This document shows positions 26,285 through 36,223 of a stretch of 64,000 bases of DNA, piece after piece; position 1 is the stretch's first letter; each line of letters starts with the position of its first letter. The stretch covers positions 1 through 64,000 of the forward strand of contig JAHDBV010000007.1 of assembly GCA_020630195.1 (NCBI GenBank), read 5' to 3'. Below the pieces are notes generated by a model, which saw only the letters and a program-made list of their open reading frames with translations, searched no databases and was not told where the DNA came from. A program made the position numbers and the translations under genes. The DNA comes from Acidimicrobiales bacterium (GTDB taxonomy: Bacteria; Actinomycetota; Acidimicrobiia; Acidimicrobiales; SZUA-35).

Positions 26285-28945
26285 ATGGCCATCGAGCCGG
26301 AACTGCAACCCGTCGCCGAACTCGCTTTCGAGGTCGCCCGCACGGGTATCGAATCCACGCCCTCCATCGCCGCCCCGGCGGCGATGCGGAGCTTCCTGTA
26401 CGTCGCCAACCTGCCCAGCCGGGCGCTGAGCGTCGCCCAGCAGGTCATCGACACCGACGACGACTTCCGTGCCCGTGTGGCGGCCGTCGCCACCGAGGAG
26501 CGGGTCGGCCGTGTCGGCTGGCTCTACGTCGCCCGTCCGGCCGGTTGGTCCGATGACATCGACGGTCTCCTGAGCGGACGGACCCCGTCGGCCATCCCCA
26601 CGCCGCCGCGTCCCACCGGTGCCGCCGCCGGCTCGCCGACGGCGCCACCCCCTCCGCCTCCCGCTGCGCCCTCGAGTGCCGCGATCGAGGCTGAGCTCAC
26701 CGAACTGAAGGACCTCGTCGAACGGCTGACGGTCGAGCGGGAGCAGGTGTCCGCTTCCGTGACCGGCATGGAAGCCGAGTACGACGCTCGAGCGGCCCGG
26801 GGAGACGTGGTGTCCGACCGTCTCGCCGACCTCGAAGCCGAACTCGCCTCGGTGCGCACCGAACGGGACCAGGCCGTCAGCCGACTCGTCCGGGCCGAGA
26901 CCGAGGCCGTGGCACTGAAGGCGTCCGAGTCGCCGGCGATGAACGAACGTGACGCGGCCCGCGAGGCGCTCGACGTCGCCAACCAGCGTCTCCACGAGAC
27001 CACGACCGAACGCGATGCTCTCCGTCGCGAACTCGACGTGGTCCGGGACGACCTCACCGGTCTCGAAGCCAAGCTCGAAGCCGCCCGTGAAGAACGTGAC
27101 GAAGCCCGGGCGGCACTCGTCGAGGCCCGATCGGCCCGTGACGACGCCCTCGTGCGGATGTCCGAGGCCGAGCAGGCCCGCGACGACGCCCGCGCCGACC
27201 TCGAACGACTCGGTGCCGAGTGGGAGGGCGTCCAGACCCAGGTCGCCGCCCTGCGTGACGAGCGTGTCGCCATCTCCGCCGAGCTCGACCGTGTCGCCCA
27301 GATCGAAGAGAAGCAGCGGGAACTGGTGGCCGGCCTCGGTCGTCGCCTCGGCGAGGTGACCGACGAGCGCGACCGTCTCGTCCAGAAGCTGCGTGTCGCC
27401 GAGGCCCGCCTCGGTGGCACACGCGAGGCGTTCGCCGAAGCGACCACCCGCCTCGCCGCCGATCTCGGCGCGGCCGAAGCGGCCGTGGTCGAGTCGAACG
27501 ACGAGGCGCAGGCGCTCTCCGACGCGATCGATCGCACGACCCGGGGTCACGACTCGCTCGTGGCCACCTACGCCGAGGTCGACACCGCCGAACCCGACGT
27601 CGCTCCGGCCGTCGCGGCTGCGGTCGCCCCCGTCATGGCGCCGGTCGACGAGCCGGGCACCGCAACCGTCGAGGTCGACCCGTCGGCCTACTTCGCCGAT
27701 GACGCGGCCGACACCGATGACGTGGCCGAACTCGACACGGACGCGGCCGACGACGCCATCCTCGCTGACGCCACGAGCGAGATGGTCGAGGTCGAGCCCG
27801 TCGACGAGAAGGCCGCCCTCACCGAGTTCCTGAGCCCGAACGAGCCGCAGCTCGAGGACCTGCTCGACGAGGAGGAGGAGGCCCCGGTGGCCGACGCCGG
27901 TGCCGACGAGCCGATGGCCGTCGAGGACGTCGCCGATGCGGACATGTCCGACGAGGTCGACCCGTTCGCCGCTGCCCTCGACGAGCAGGATGCCGCCGAC
28001 GCGCTCGCCGAGCAGATCGACGACGACGAGACCGTCGACGTCGGCGGGGCCCTCGCCTCGTTCGAGACCGAGTCTGATCTCGTCGACCCGGCCGAGGCGC
28101 TCTCGTCGGTCGAAGCGGGCGACACCGTCGACATCGCCGAAGCCATCGAGACCCCGCCGTTCGCCGGATTCGGGAGCGGCACCGCCTCGGTCGGCTTCGC
28201 CGGCGCCGACGACGACGTCGATGTCGCCGGAGCCCTCGACGACGCCCTGCCCTCCGGGTTCGGGATCGACAAGGCCCCGTCGTTCGAGGCGCCGTCGTTC
28301 GAGACCCCGTCGATCCTCGGTGACGCCTCGCCGTCGATCCCCGACGCCTTCACCCCGAACGACGCACCCTCGGTGCCGTCGTTCGACGCACCCGGCTTCG
28401 ATGTTCCCGCCGGACTGACCGGCGCGGCCGCTGCCGGTGTCGGTGGTGCCGCGATCGGCGCTGCCGGAGCGATGGACGATGTTCCCGCCCGCGCCGCCCG
28501 TCACCAGGTGGTGCTGCCCGACGACGCCAGCAACGACCCGTTCCGCCGGACGACCTCCCTCGTGTCGGCGGAGAACGCCATCCTGCTCGTCGACGGTGAC
28601 GCCGTCGCCGCACTCGGCTGGCCGACGATGACGGTCGCCGAACGCCGCGACGCCCTCGTGGACTACCTCGGCGACCTCGTCACCGACCACGCCACCGCGA
28701 TCGACGTCGTCTTCGACGGTGCCGTCGGCGACGAGTCGAGCCTGCCGATGGACGACCGGATGCGGATCCGGCTCACCGCCGAGTCCGCCCGCCCGGCCGT
28801 CGCGCTGTCGGAACTCGTCGACGCCTACCCGGCGCAGTGGCCCGTCACGGTCGCCACCGACAACGCGAACCTCGAGGTCGTCGCCAGGGAGAAGGGCGCC
28901 GCGGTCGTCACCAACGGCGACCTGCTCGACCTCTTCGTCGCCTGA
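26285..28945 (+). CDS. Coiled-coil protein with acidic linker and C-terminal NYN (YacP-like) ribonuclease-fold domain
   Basis: Long heptad-rich central region; C-terminus NAILLVDGDAVAALGWPTMTVAERRDALVDYLGDLV...VTVATDNANLEVVAREKGAAVVTNGDLLDLF. Confidence 0.75.
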   Translation: MAIEPELQPVAELAFEVARTGIESTPSIAAPAAMRSFLYVANLPSRALSVAQQVIDTDDDFRARVAAVATEERVGRVGWLYVARPAGWSDDIDGLLSGRTPSAIPTPPRPTGAAAGSPTAPPPPPPAAPSSAAIEAELTELKDLVERLTVEREQVSASVTGMEAEYDARAARGDVVSDRLADLEAELASVRTERDQAVSRLVRAETEAVALKASESPAMNERDAAREALDVANQRLHETTTERDALRRELDVVRDDLTGLEAKLEAAREERDEARAALVEARSARDDALVRMSEAEQARDDARADLERLGAEWEGVQTQVAALRDERVAISAELDRVAQIEEKQRELVAGLGRRLGEVTDERDRLVQKLRVAEARLGGTREAFAEATTRLAADLGAAEAAVVESNDEAQALSDAIDRTTRGHDSLVATYAEVDTAEPDVAPAVAAAVAPVMAPVDEPGTATVEVDPSAYFADDAADTDDVAELDTDAADDAILADATSEMVEVEPVDEKAALTEFLSPNEPQLEDLLDEEEEAPVADAGADEPMAVEDVADADMSDEVDPFAAALDEQDAADALAEQIDDDETVDVGGALASFETESDLVDPAEALSSVEAGDTVDIAEAIETPPFAGFGSGTASVGFAGADDDVDVAGALDDALPSGFGIDKAPSFEAPSFETPSILGDASPSIPDAFTPNDAPSVPSFDAPGFDVPAGLTGAAAAGVGGAAIGAAGAMDDVPARAARHQVVLPDDASNDPFRRTTSLVSAENAILLVDGDAVAALGWPTMTVAERRDALVDYLGDLVTDHATAIDVVFDGAVGDESSLPMDDRMRIRLTAESARPAVALSELVDAYPAQWPVTVATDNANLEVVAREKGAAVVTNGDLLDLFVA

Positions 28946-28991
28946 CCGACCCCACACCACCCCGGCCGATCGCCCGTCGACCGGTCGGTCA
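28943..28991. terminator. Bidirectional convergent terminator candidate
   Basis: Perfect 9-bp arms TGACCGACC (28943-28951) / GGTCGGTCA (28983-28991) that contain the stop codons of both convergent genes. Confidence 0.45.
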
Positions 28992-30392
28992 CTCCCCGTC
29001 GGTCTCCGGTCGGACCCGAACCGGCCGCAACGCCGTGAGTGACCGCCGACGCCACGCGCCCGTCCACACGCCGGTGCCGTAGGCGACGTCGTCGACGAGC
29101 CCCGTCACCGCCATCCGCGGGTCGAGGCCTCGACGAAGTGCACCGAGCAGCACCACCGTGGCGCCGACCGGCCGAGCCGCCGGCACCACCAGGGCGAGGG
29201 CGGTGGCCGGCCACCAGGATCGGACGCCGACCTCGGCGATGTTCCGCACCGCCGCCCACCCCGCGGCGCCGACGAGCCGGACCGCGAGCCGGTCGGCATC
29301 GGGCAGGTCGCCGAGCCGTCGGACGAGTCGACGAACCGACCACGTCGCGGTGCCGGCGGCGGTGACCACCGCGGCCGGCCCGCCGACCACCGGCGCCGCC
29401 AGCAGCGCCGCGACGGGCGCGTGCGCGGCCGGCGACCAGCGCACGGGCGTCACGGCATCGCCGTGGCGCTCACCGAGATCGGCCGCCGCCGTGCCGTAGT
29501 GGTGCCGTTGCCGGACGAACCCCGTCCACGAGTCGCGGGGCGGATGCTCCACCTCGAGGTCGGGCCGGTACCGGACACGCCGCCCAGCCGCCACGAGGCG
29601 CCACACGAGATCGACGTCCTCGCCGGAACGGAGCTCGGCATCGAATCGCGGCATGCCCGCATCGGTTCGCATGACGAGGCACGCCGTGGGCACGTGGCCG
29701 ACCCGCCTGCCCGGGCCCACCAGGCCGGCACGGTCGCCGAGATCGAGCGGGGAGTGGCGCCGTTCGTAGCGGGACCGCCAGCCGGGGCCGGGTGCCGATC
29801 GGATCCGTGGTGCGACGGCGGCGACATCGGGCTCGGCGAGGGCGGCCACGAGTGCCCGGAGCGTGGACCCCGAGACCCGCACCCCGGCGTCGATGGTGAC
29901 GACCCAAGCGGGAGGGTCGGTCCGAGTGCCGAGGTGATCGAGGGCCGCGTTGCGGGCGCCGGCCGGCCCGAGGTTGTGGGCGAGCACGATCCGCTCGACG
30001 TCGTCCGGGATCGGGAGCGGCGCGCCGCTCGCATCGTCGACGACCACGACGGTGAGACCCGCGTCGAGGGCGGGGCGGAGCAGCCCGAGGGTCGACGCCA
30101 GCCCGTCGGCATCGTCCCGGCACGGGATCACGACCGCCCCGCACCGCCAGTCGGCGTCCTCGCCATCGAGTGGCCGCACGGTCACGGCGCCGGCGTCGAC
30201 GAGGCGCCGGGCCAACCGTCCGGCACCACCGTCGTCGAGCGTGGCGGGCCAGCCCGCCAGCCATCGACGCACGAGCGAGGGGCCCGCACCCCGGAGTCGG
30301 AGCAGCCGAGTCGGATCGCCGCCGACCACCACGCGTCCGTCATCGAGGAACCGGAGGCCGCGGTCGGCCACGAGACCGAACCGCGTGGTCAC
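28989..30392 (-). CDS. mftF: Mycofactocin-system glycosyltransferase (MftF-like, GT2)
   Basis: N-terminal GLRFLDDGRVVVGGDPTRLLRLRGAG...ARRLVDAGAVTVRP, then GT2 domain VVIPCRDDADGLASTL...VVVDDASGAP...AHNLGPAGARNAALDHL and C-terminal hydrophobic segments. Confidence 0.75.
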   Translation of the reverse strand: MTTRFGLVADRGLRFLDDGRVVVGGDPTRLLRLRGAGPSLVRRWLAGWPATLDDGGAGRLARRLVDAGAVTVRPLDGEDADWRCGAVVIPCRDDADGLASTLGLLRPALDAGLTVVVVDDASGAPLPIPDDVERIVLAHNLGPAGARNAALDHLGTRTDPPAWVVTIDAGVRVSGSTLRALVAALAEPDVAAVAPRIRSAPGPGWRSRYERRHSPLDLGDRAGLVGPGRRVGHVPTACLVMRTDAGMPRFDAELRSGEDVDLVWRLVAAGRRVRYRPDLEVEHPPRDSWTGFVRQRHHYGTAAADLGERHGDAVTPVRWSPAAHAPVAALLAAPVVGGPAAVVTAAGTATWSVRRLVRRLGDLPDADRLAVRLVGAAGWAAVRNIAEVGVRSWWPATALALVVPAARPVGATVVLLGALRRGLDPRMAVTGLVDDVAYGTGVWTGAWRRRSLTALRPVRVRPETDGE

Positions 30393-31234
30393 GAGATCGT
30401 CGTCCGGAACGCACCCGGGATCGAGGCCGGGCCGTCGATCGTCGTGAAGCGGGCGCCCGACGCCCGGGCGAGCTCACCCGCGTGGTCGGGAGCGTCGGTT
30501 GGGGCCATCACCACGAGCTCATCGCAGCGTCGGGCCCAGGGAACCGGGTCGACCCCGGCGGTGACCTCCGCGTCCGACAACAGCACGGTGATCCGACGCT
30601 TCGCGAGGGTCCGGTCGTGCTGGCGCTGCGCGGCCCGCAGGGCGAGGGCGACGTCGGTGGTGCCTCGGCCGACGAGGCGGAGCACGTCGCTCACCACCTC
30701 GTCGGGGCGTCGGGGTCGGTCCGCGTCGACGACCGAGACCGCCGTCGAGGAGAACGCCACCACCGAGCAGGCTCCGGGGGCTCGCCACAGGCATGCGGCC
30801 GCGGCGAGTGCCGCCGTGGCCAGGCGGAGCCCGTCCATCGACCCGGAGCGATCCACCAGGAGACAGATCGAGGTGTCCGGGCGTTGCCAGCGGCGGGCCC
30901 GGAGCTCGTCCGGGTCAACCACACCGTCGACTCGCTGGCGGACGAGGGCATCGACCGAGGCGTCGACATCGAGGTCGAGGCCGGCCTCGAAACGGCCCGC
31001 CGTCAGACGACCGATCCCGCGCCCACGTGCCGGTCCGGTTCGGGCGAGCTCGAGGACGAGCCGGCCGGCGAGTCGGCGCGCCAACACCGCGAGCTGCTTG
31101 TCGGTCGCCCGGGCGAGCTGGCCGAGCAGTTCGAGCCCGGCATCGAGATCGTCGTCGAGCAGCTCGGTGAGTGCGTCCTCGTCGAGCTCGCCGAGCTCCG
31201 GGGAGACCTCGGCGAAGTGCTCGTTGCGGGCCAA
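30389..31234 (-). CDS. VWA domain protein (BatA/CoxE-like, MoxR-associated)
   Basis: MIDAS motif ICLLVDRSGSMDG; 4-nt overlap with the glycosyltransferase start; N-terminus may extend upstream of the TTG at 31234 (frame stays protein-like). Confidence 0.82.
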   Translation of the reverse strand: MARNEHFAEVSPELGELDEDALTELLDDDLDAGLELLGQLARATDKQLAVLARRLAGRLVLELARTGPARGRGIGRLTAGRFEAGLDLDVDASVDALVRQRVDGVVDPDELRARRWQRPDTSICLLVDRSGSMDGLRLATAALAAAACLWRAPGACSVVAFSSTAVSVVDADRPRRPDEVVSDVLRLVGRGTTDVALALRAAQRQHDRTLAKRRITVLLSDAEVTAGVDPVPWARRCDELVVMAPTDAPDHAGELARASGARFTTIDGPASIPGAFRTTIS

Positions 31235-31296
31235 CTCGTGTCGGCCGACCGTGCGGCGCTGCTCGTCGCGGAGCTGTTCGACCGCGTCGTCGTCGG

Positions 31297-32331
31297 TCAG
31301 GATCCGTTCGGGGTCGGGTTCGCCCCCGGCCTGGGGGCGGGCGCTTTTCCCGCCGACGGATCGTCGGCCCCGGCGCCGCTGCCGTCCTCGTCACCGCCGG
31401 GATCGCCGGACTCGGCCGCGTCGTCCTCTTCCTCGGGGGCCATGGCAGCGGTGGCGTCCCACAGCTCGGTGACGATGTCCTCCGCGGAGCGGCCACCGAG
31501 ATCGTGGAGCTGGATCCGGCCCGACAGGGCGGCGACGGCCGCGTCACGTCCGAGCTGGTCGTCCTCCACGGGGGTGCGCCGCAGTTCGGACAACGCATCG
31601 GCGAGCAGGCACAGATCGATCGCGCCGCGCACCGACGAACCGACCCGGATCTCACCGTGCTCACGGGTCGCACGCACGGTCGCGACGGCTCGTCGCCGCA
31701 GCATCCGGGTACCGGCCGGGCGACCGTCGGGGGCGATCGCACGGCCCTCCACGATCTCGAGCTCCTCGGCGTCGTCCTGGTAGCCCATCGCGATCCGACA
31801 CATCCGGTCGGAGAGGGCCCCGGAGATCCGAGCCGTCCCGACGACGTCGAACGGGTTCATCGCGGCCACGAGCCGGAAGCCGGGGTGCGCCTCGATCCGA
31901 CCGAGCCGCGGCACGGTCAGATCCCCCTCGGACATCACCGTGACGAGCACGTTCAACGTCTCCTCGGGGATCCGGTTGATCTCCTCGACGTAGAGCAGCG
32001 CACCGTCCCGGAGGGCTCGTGCGAGCGGTCCGTCGATCCAGACATCGGGCGAGTACCCGGCGTCGAGGATCCGGGCCGGATCGAAGTGACCGATGAAGCG
32101 GGCCGGGGTCAGCTCGGCATTGCCCTCGACGAACTCGAACGGGGTCTCGGCCGCGTCGGCCACCGCCCGCAACATCGTCGACTTGCCCGTACCGGGCGGC
32201 CCCTCCAACAGGAGGTGCCGCCCGGCCATGAGTGAGGCCACCACCACGTCGATCTCGCCGGGCCGACCCACGACCGCGTCGAGGAGGCGGTCCCGGGTGG
32301 CCGGGCCGTAGGAGCTCGTGGTGGAAGGCAA
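31297..32331 (-). CDS. MoxR-family AAA ATPase (TTG start proposed)
   Basis: LLEGPPGTGKSTMLRAVADA (Walker A), GALLYVEEINRIPEETLNVLVTVMSEGD (Walker B/MoxR). Confidence 0.88.
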   Translation of the reverse strand: MPSTTSSYGPATRDRLLDAVVGRPGEIDVVVASLMAGRHLLLEGPPGTGKSTMLRAVADAAETPFEFVEGNAELTPARFIGHFDPARILDAGYSPDVWIDGPLARALRDGALLYVEEINRIPEETLNVLVTVMSEGDLTVPRLGRIEAHPGFRLVAAMNPFDVVGTARISGALSDRMCRIAMGYQDDAEELEIVEGRAIAPDGRPAGTRMLRRRAVATVRATREHGEIRVGSSVRGAIDLCLLADALSELRRTPVEDDQLGRDAAVAALSGRIQLHDLGGRSAEDIVTELWDATAAMAPEEEDDAAESGDPGGDEDGSGAGADDPSAGKAPAPRPGANPTPNGS

Positions 32332-32366
32332 CGTCGGGTCGCTGTGTGTTCGTTCCGGCGTCGTGC

Positions 32367-33515
32367 TCAGTCGAACTTGATCACGCCACGGATGTTCTTG
32401 CCGTCGCGCATGTCCTGGTAGCCCTGGTTGATGTCGTCGAGCGAGTACTCCTTGGTCACCAGCTCGTCGAGCTTCAGCGCGCCCCGGCGGTATTCGTCGA
32501 GCAGCATCGGGATCGCGGCTCGGGGGCTCTCCGAGCCGAAGATCGTGCCCCGGATCTGCTTGTTGTACATGGCCAGGCCGAACAGGTCGAGCTTGACGTC
32601 GCGAGCGGCCATCGGGGCGAGGCCGGTCACGACGAGCGTGCCGTCCTTGGAGATGATGTTCAGCGCCGGGTCCATCATCTCGCCGGGGGTGACGCCGGGG
32701 GTCAGGATCGCCGAGTCGGCCATCCGGCCGCGGGTCATCTCCATCACGGCCAGCGTCGCGTCCTCGAGCGAGGTGTAGAAGTGGGTGGCGCCGAACTCCT
32801 CGGCGGCCTCCTGCTTGTCGGGGTTGGTGTCGACGGCGACGATGTTGCCGGCCCCGGCCACCTTGGCGCCCTGCACGGCGTTGGCGCCGATCCCGCCGAT
32901 GCCGACCACGACGACGGTGTCGCCGTGCTTGACCTCGGCCCGGTTGCGGGCCGAACCCACACCGGTGGCGACGCCGCACGACACGAGGGCGACGGCCCGC
33001 AGGTCGAGGTCGCCGTCGACCTTCACGAGCGAGCGCTGATCGACGACCATGTGCTCGGAGAAGGTGCCGAGCTGGGCCATCCGGTTGCAGTCCGACCCGT
33101 TGCAACGGTGGCGGTAGGTGCCATCGGAGATCATCGGGCCGAGGAGCGTGGTGGCGCCCAGGTCGCAGAGGTTCTGGCGGCCGGTGGCGCACCAGTGGCA
33201 CTTCCCGCACGACGGCACGAAGCTCACCGAGACGTGGTCGCCCGGGGCGAGGTCGGTCACGCCTTCTCCGACCTCCACGACGACACCCGAGCCCTCGTGT
33301 CCGCCGATGACCGGGAACATCGAGTCGAAGCCGATCATCTGCAGCATCTCGTCCGGCGGCACCAGGTCGCCGGTGACGAGGTGTTCGTCGGAGTGGCACA
33401 TGCCGGCGTACGCGGTCTTCACGAGGACCTCGCCGGGCTTCGGCGGGTCGAGCTCGATCTCCTCGACCTTCCAATCTTCGTTGACGCCCCACAGCACGGC
33501 GGCTCGTGTCTTCAT
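32367..33515 (-). CDS. NDMA-dependent alcohol dehydrogenase (mycofactocin-associated zinc ADH family)
   Basis: MKTRAAVLWGVNEDWKVEEIELDPPKPGEVLVKTAYAGMCHSDEHLVTGDLVPP, PVIGGHEGSGVVVEVG, CGKCHWCATGRQNLCDLGA. Confidence 0.88.
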   Translation of the reverse strand: MKTRAAVLWGVNEDWKVEEIELDPPKPGEVLVKTAYAGMCHSDEHLVTGDLVPPDEMLQMIGFDSMFPVIGGHEGSGVVVEVGEGVTDLAPGDHVSVSFVPSCGKCHWCATGRQNLCDLGATTLLGPMISDGTYRHRCNGSDCNRMAQLGTFSEHMVVDQRSLVKVDGDLDLRAVALVSCGVATGVGSARNRAEVKHGDTVVVVGIGGIGANAVQGAKVAGAGNIVAVDTNPDKQEAAEEFGATHFYTSLEDATLAVMEMTRGRMADSAILTPGVTPGEMMDPALNIISKDGTLVVTGLAPMAARDVKLDLFGLAMYNKQIRGTIFGSESPRAAIPMLLDEYRRGALKLDELVTKEYSLDDINQGYQDMRDGKNIRGVIKFD

Positions 33516-33570
33516 CTGTCCCCCTGGACGGTCGTTGTGCGAACGGCGCGAAACTAGCAGTGGGGTGCGC

Positions 33571-35484
33571 TCAGCTCGAAAGCGCGCCGTAGGGGTGCAG
33601 CCCGATGAACTCCGGTTCGTTGGCGATCATCAGGACGACCTTGGCCCGGCTCATGCCACGGTTCATGCGATCGAGCCACCAGGCGTGCCCGCCGGCGTCC
33701 GGGCCACGTCCGAGGACGTTGCGGTAGACGATCGTGAGGTAGGTGCTGTTGTCCGGTGCGCCGTAGCGCGATCGGAACTCGGGCGACTCGGCGAAGAACG
33801 CGGCCATCGACTCGACCGATCGGCCGGTCTGACGCTGCCCGAGCCAGAACTTCGCGCCCCCGAGGTCGGGCTCCCTGGTGAAGAACGCCTGGTAGAGACG
33901 CAGGACCTGCGCGTCCCCGGCCGTGTAGTCGGGGGCGTCGATGATCTCGGCGAGCGTGGTCGCCTCCGCGATGGTCGGGGGCGCGATCGATTCGAGGACG
34001 ACGTAGACGGTGTTGTTCCGCTTCGACGAGATGTACAGCTCTCCGTTCGGGCCCTGCCCGAATCGCACGTCGGCACGATCGGTCTCGTAGGTGGCGGCGT
34101 CGTCGAAGACGTCGGTGAGCGAGGTCCGCTCGAGCGGGGCGGTCGTGTCGTCGCCGTCGTGGTCGAAGCGCACCGAGGCGAGCCCGATCGGTGCCCGCGT
34201 CAGCTCGGACGGTGCATCGCCGGGATCGAGCGTCGTGACCGTGTCGTCGAGGGTGTCGAGATCGAGGTGGAAGAGCGTTCCCCGGCGGGGGAAGTCGGCG
34301 AAGAAGAAGTTCCCGTCGAGGGCCGAACCGTTCTGGACGGCGAAGCCGCCGACGATGCCGAAGCCACCGAACCGTTCGCCACGGGGGTTGCCGGTGGCGT
34401 ACTGCGCGACCGGGTAGGTGAAGCCGAAGTCGGCATCGTTCGCCGGCAGTGGGTCGATGCCCAACTGCCCGCCGCCGCCGTCGGGGCGGTGGACGAAGGT
34501 GCCTTCCCGGAGCGGCCAACCGAAGTCGCCACCGGGCGTCAGCAGGTTGACCTCCTCGACGTTGTCCCGACCGGGTTCGGTGACCAGCGCCACCCGTGCG
34601 CCGTCGACGGTGGCGAAGGCGATCGAGTGCGGGTTGCGATGACCGAGTGAATAGACCTCGTCGGGCATCGACGGATCGCCGACGAAGGGGTTGTCGGCCG
34701 GCACCGAATAGGGGCTCGTCGCCGTGGCGAGCGGGTCGATCCGCAGGACCTTGCCCAAGGCGTCCGGGTTCTGACCGCCGCCGGCCACCGCCGACTGGAC
34801 ACTCCCGTCGCCGTGGCCGACGAAGAGCAGCCCCCGCTCCGGGTGCCCGGCGGGCAGGGCCCGGTCGAACGCGATCTGCTTGATCGGGTGGTCGTAGACG
34901 GGCATGCCGACCCGGAAGACCTCCCGGAGTGAGGTGGGGTCGGGCAGGCCCGTGCTCTCGTCGATCCGGAACTCGATGAGCACGCTGTCGGCGGCGATGG
35001 GCTCGGCGACGTCGCTCAGGTAGGTGGTCGACGACGGCGCCGACGATCGCTCCGCCATCGCCGAGACGTAGAGGAGTCCGTTGTCGGCGATGTCGGGATG
35101 GAACGCGACGGATCGAAGACCGCCGTGGAACACCGATGACCGATCGAGTTCGGTCCCGGCGGCGGTCATGGCGGCGGCGACGTCGAGGAACACGGTCGCC
35201 GTGCGGGGCCCGTCGACCTCGCCGCTGAGCTCGTAGACCAACCCGTCCCGTTCTTCGACGACGAACAGTCGCTCGCCCATGGTGGCCATGGCGTTCAGAC
35301 GTGGCGCCGTCCCGAACGAGGAGTCGGGAAGCGTCGCAACGGCCCGGAGTGTCACCTCGAGACCGAGGTCGGTCGGGGTGTCGGGCACGGTCGCATCGGC
35401 GCCGGCCGGCGGCGCGACGCCGCCCAGCAACGCGGCCGCGGTCATGACCGCGGCGATGACCCGCCCGAGATTCCGTCCGTCCAC
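33571..35484 (-). CDS. Secreted PQQ-dependent sugar dehydrogenase-like beta-propeller with C-terminal DUF4214-like domain
   Basis: GLRSVAFHPDIADNGLLYVSA, SLGHRNPHSIAF, GGDFGWPLREG; C-terminal QVLRLYQAFFTREPDLGGAKFWLGQRQTGRSVESMAAFFAESPEFRSRYG; GTG start then signal peptide. Confidence 0.85.
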   Translation of the reverse strand: MDGRNLGRVIAAVMTAAALLGGVAPPAGADATVPDTPTDLGLEVTLRAVATLPDSSFGTAPRLNAMATMGERLFVVEERDGLVYELSGEVDGPRTATVFLDVAAAMTAAGTELDRSSVFHGGLRSVAFHPDIADNGLLYVSAMAERSSAPSSTTYLSDVAEPIAADSVLIEFRIDESTGLPDPTSLREVFRVGMPVYDHPIKQIAFDRALPAGHPERGLLFVGHGDGSVQSAVAGGGQNPDALGKVLRIDPLATATSPYSVPADNPFVGDPSMPDEVYSLGHRNPHSIAFATVDGARVALVTEPGRDNVEEVNLLTPGGDFGWPLREGTFVHRPDGGGGQLGIDPLPANDADFGFTYPVAQYATGNPRGERFGGFGIVGGFAVQNGSALDGNFFFADFPRRGTLFHLDLDTLDDTVTTLDPGDAPSELTRAPIGLASVRFDHDGDDTTAPLERTSLTDVFDDAATYETDRADVRFGQGPNGELYISSKRNNTVYVVLESIAPPTIAEATTLAEIIDAPDYTAGDAQVLRLYQAFFTREPDLGGAKFWLGQRQTGRSVESMAAFFAESPEFRSRYGAPDNSTYLTIVYRNVLGRGPDAGGHAWWLDRMNRGMSRAKVVLMIANEPEFIGLHPYGALSS

Positions 35485-35527
35485 GGGCCGGACTGTAGGG
35501 CCCGTACCGGCCAGGAGAGCCCGTCGG

Positions 35528-36223
35528 TCACCCCGACAGGTGGTCGACCGCGATCGCGGTCGCTCGCTCGACCATCTCACCGAGCAGTCGTTCGCCGTGC
35601 TCGGCCGATGCGCCGGTCGGGTCGCCGAGCACGCCGTTCGGAGACACCGCGGCGACGCCGCCCCGCTGCATCTCGACGAGGAGCTCGCCGAGCGGGCGGG
35701 TGTCGCCGGGCTCGGCACGTTCGAGGTGGACGAGGTCGGGACACAGACGGAGCAGCAGCGAGGTCTCGGTGCGGCCCGCGTGGGCGTCGCCGTCGGGGTC
35801 GGTCGGTCCGACCACCGCCACGCGGTGGCCCTCCCGGCGCAGCTGCGTCACGGCGTCGGCCACGGTGGGGTGGTTGCCGCCGTGCCCGTTGACGAAGACG
35901 ACGGCGTCGTGGTGGTGGGCGGCCGAGCGGACGAGCTCGACGAGCACCATCCGGAGGGCGTCGTGTCCGATCGAGAGCGTTCCCGGGAACGTCTGGTGCT
36001 CGCCGGCCGCGCCATACGGAACGGCCGGGGCGACGAGCACCTCACGGTCGAGGGCGTCGGCGAGTCGGGGGCGGATCGCGCCGGCGAGCGCGTCGGCGAT
36101 CAGCGTGTCGGTGGCGAGCGGCAGGTGCGGGCCGTGTTGTTCGGTCGAACCGAGCGGCACGACGAGGATCGGCTGCAGGCCGACCTCGGCGGAGGTTCGT
36201 GTGGCGAGTGGACCGTCGCTCAC
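35528..36223 (-). CDS. mftE: Creatininase family protein, MftE-like
   Basis: LVVPLGSTEQHGPHLPLATDTLIADA, VNGHGGNHPTV, GDAHAGRTETSLLL; GTG start overlaps the LLM gene stop. Confidence 0.78.
   Translation of the reverse strand: MSDGPLATRTSAEVGLQPILVVPLGSTEQHGPHLPLATDTLIADALAGAIRPRLADALDREVLVAPAVPYGAAGEHQTFPGTLSIGHDALRMVLVELVRSAAHHHDAVVFVNGHGGNHPTVADAVTQLRREGHRVAVVGPTDPDGDAHAGRTETSLLLRLCPDLVHLERAEPGDTRPLGELLVEMQRGGVAAVSPNGVLGDPTGASAEHGERLLGEMVERATAIAVDHLSG

Noticed and set aside
26036-28960. 974-aa minus-strand ORF antisense to the NYN protein gene
   Set aside because: Gly/Arg/Val-rich composition without recognisable domains; mirror artefact of a high-GC coding strand. The plus-strand ORF has coiled-coil and NYN domains.
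32380-33492. N-terminal ~370 aa of the 731-aa minus-strand MoxR ORF
   Set aside because: Arg/Gly-rich out-of-frame translation of the NDMA-ADH gene; MoxR begins near 32331.
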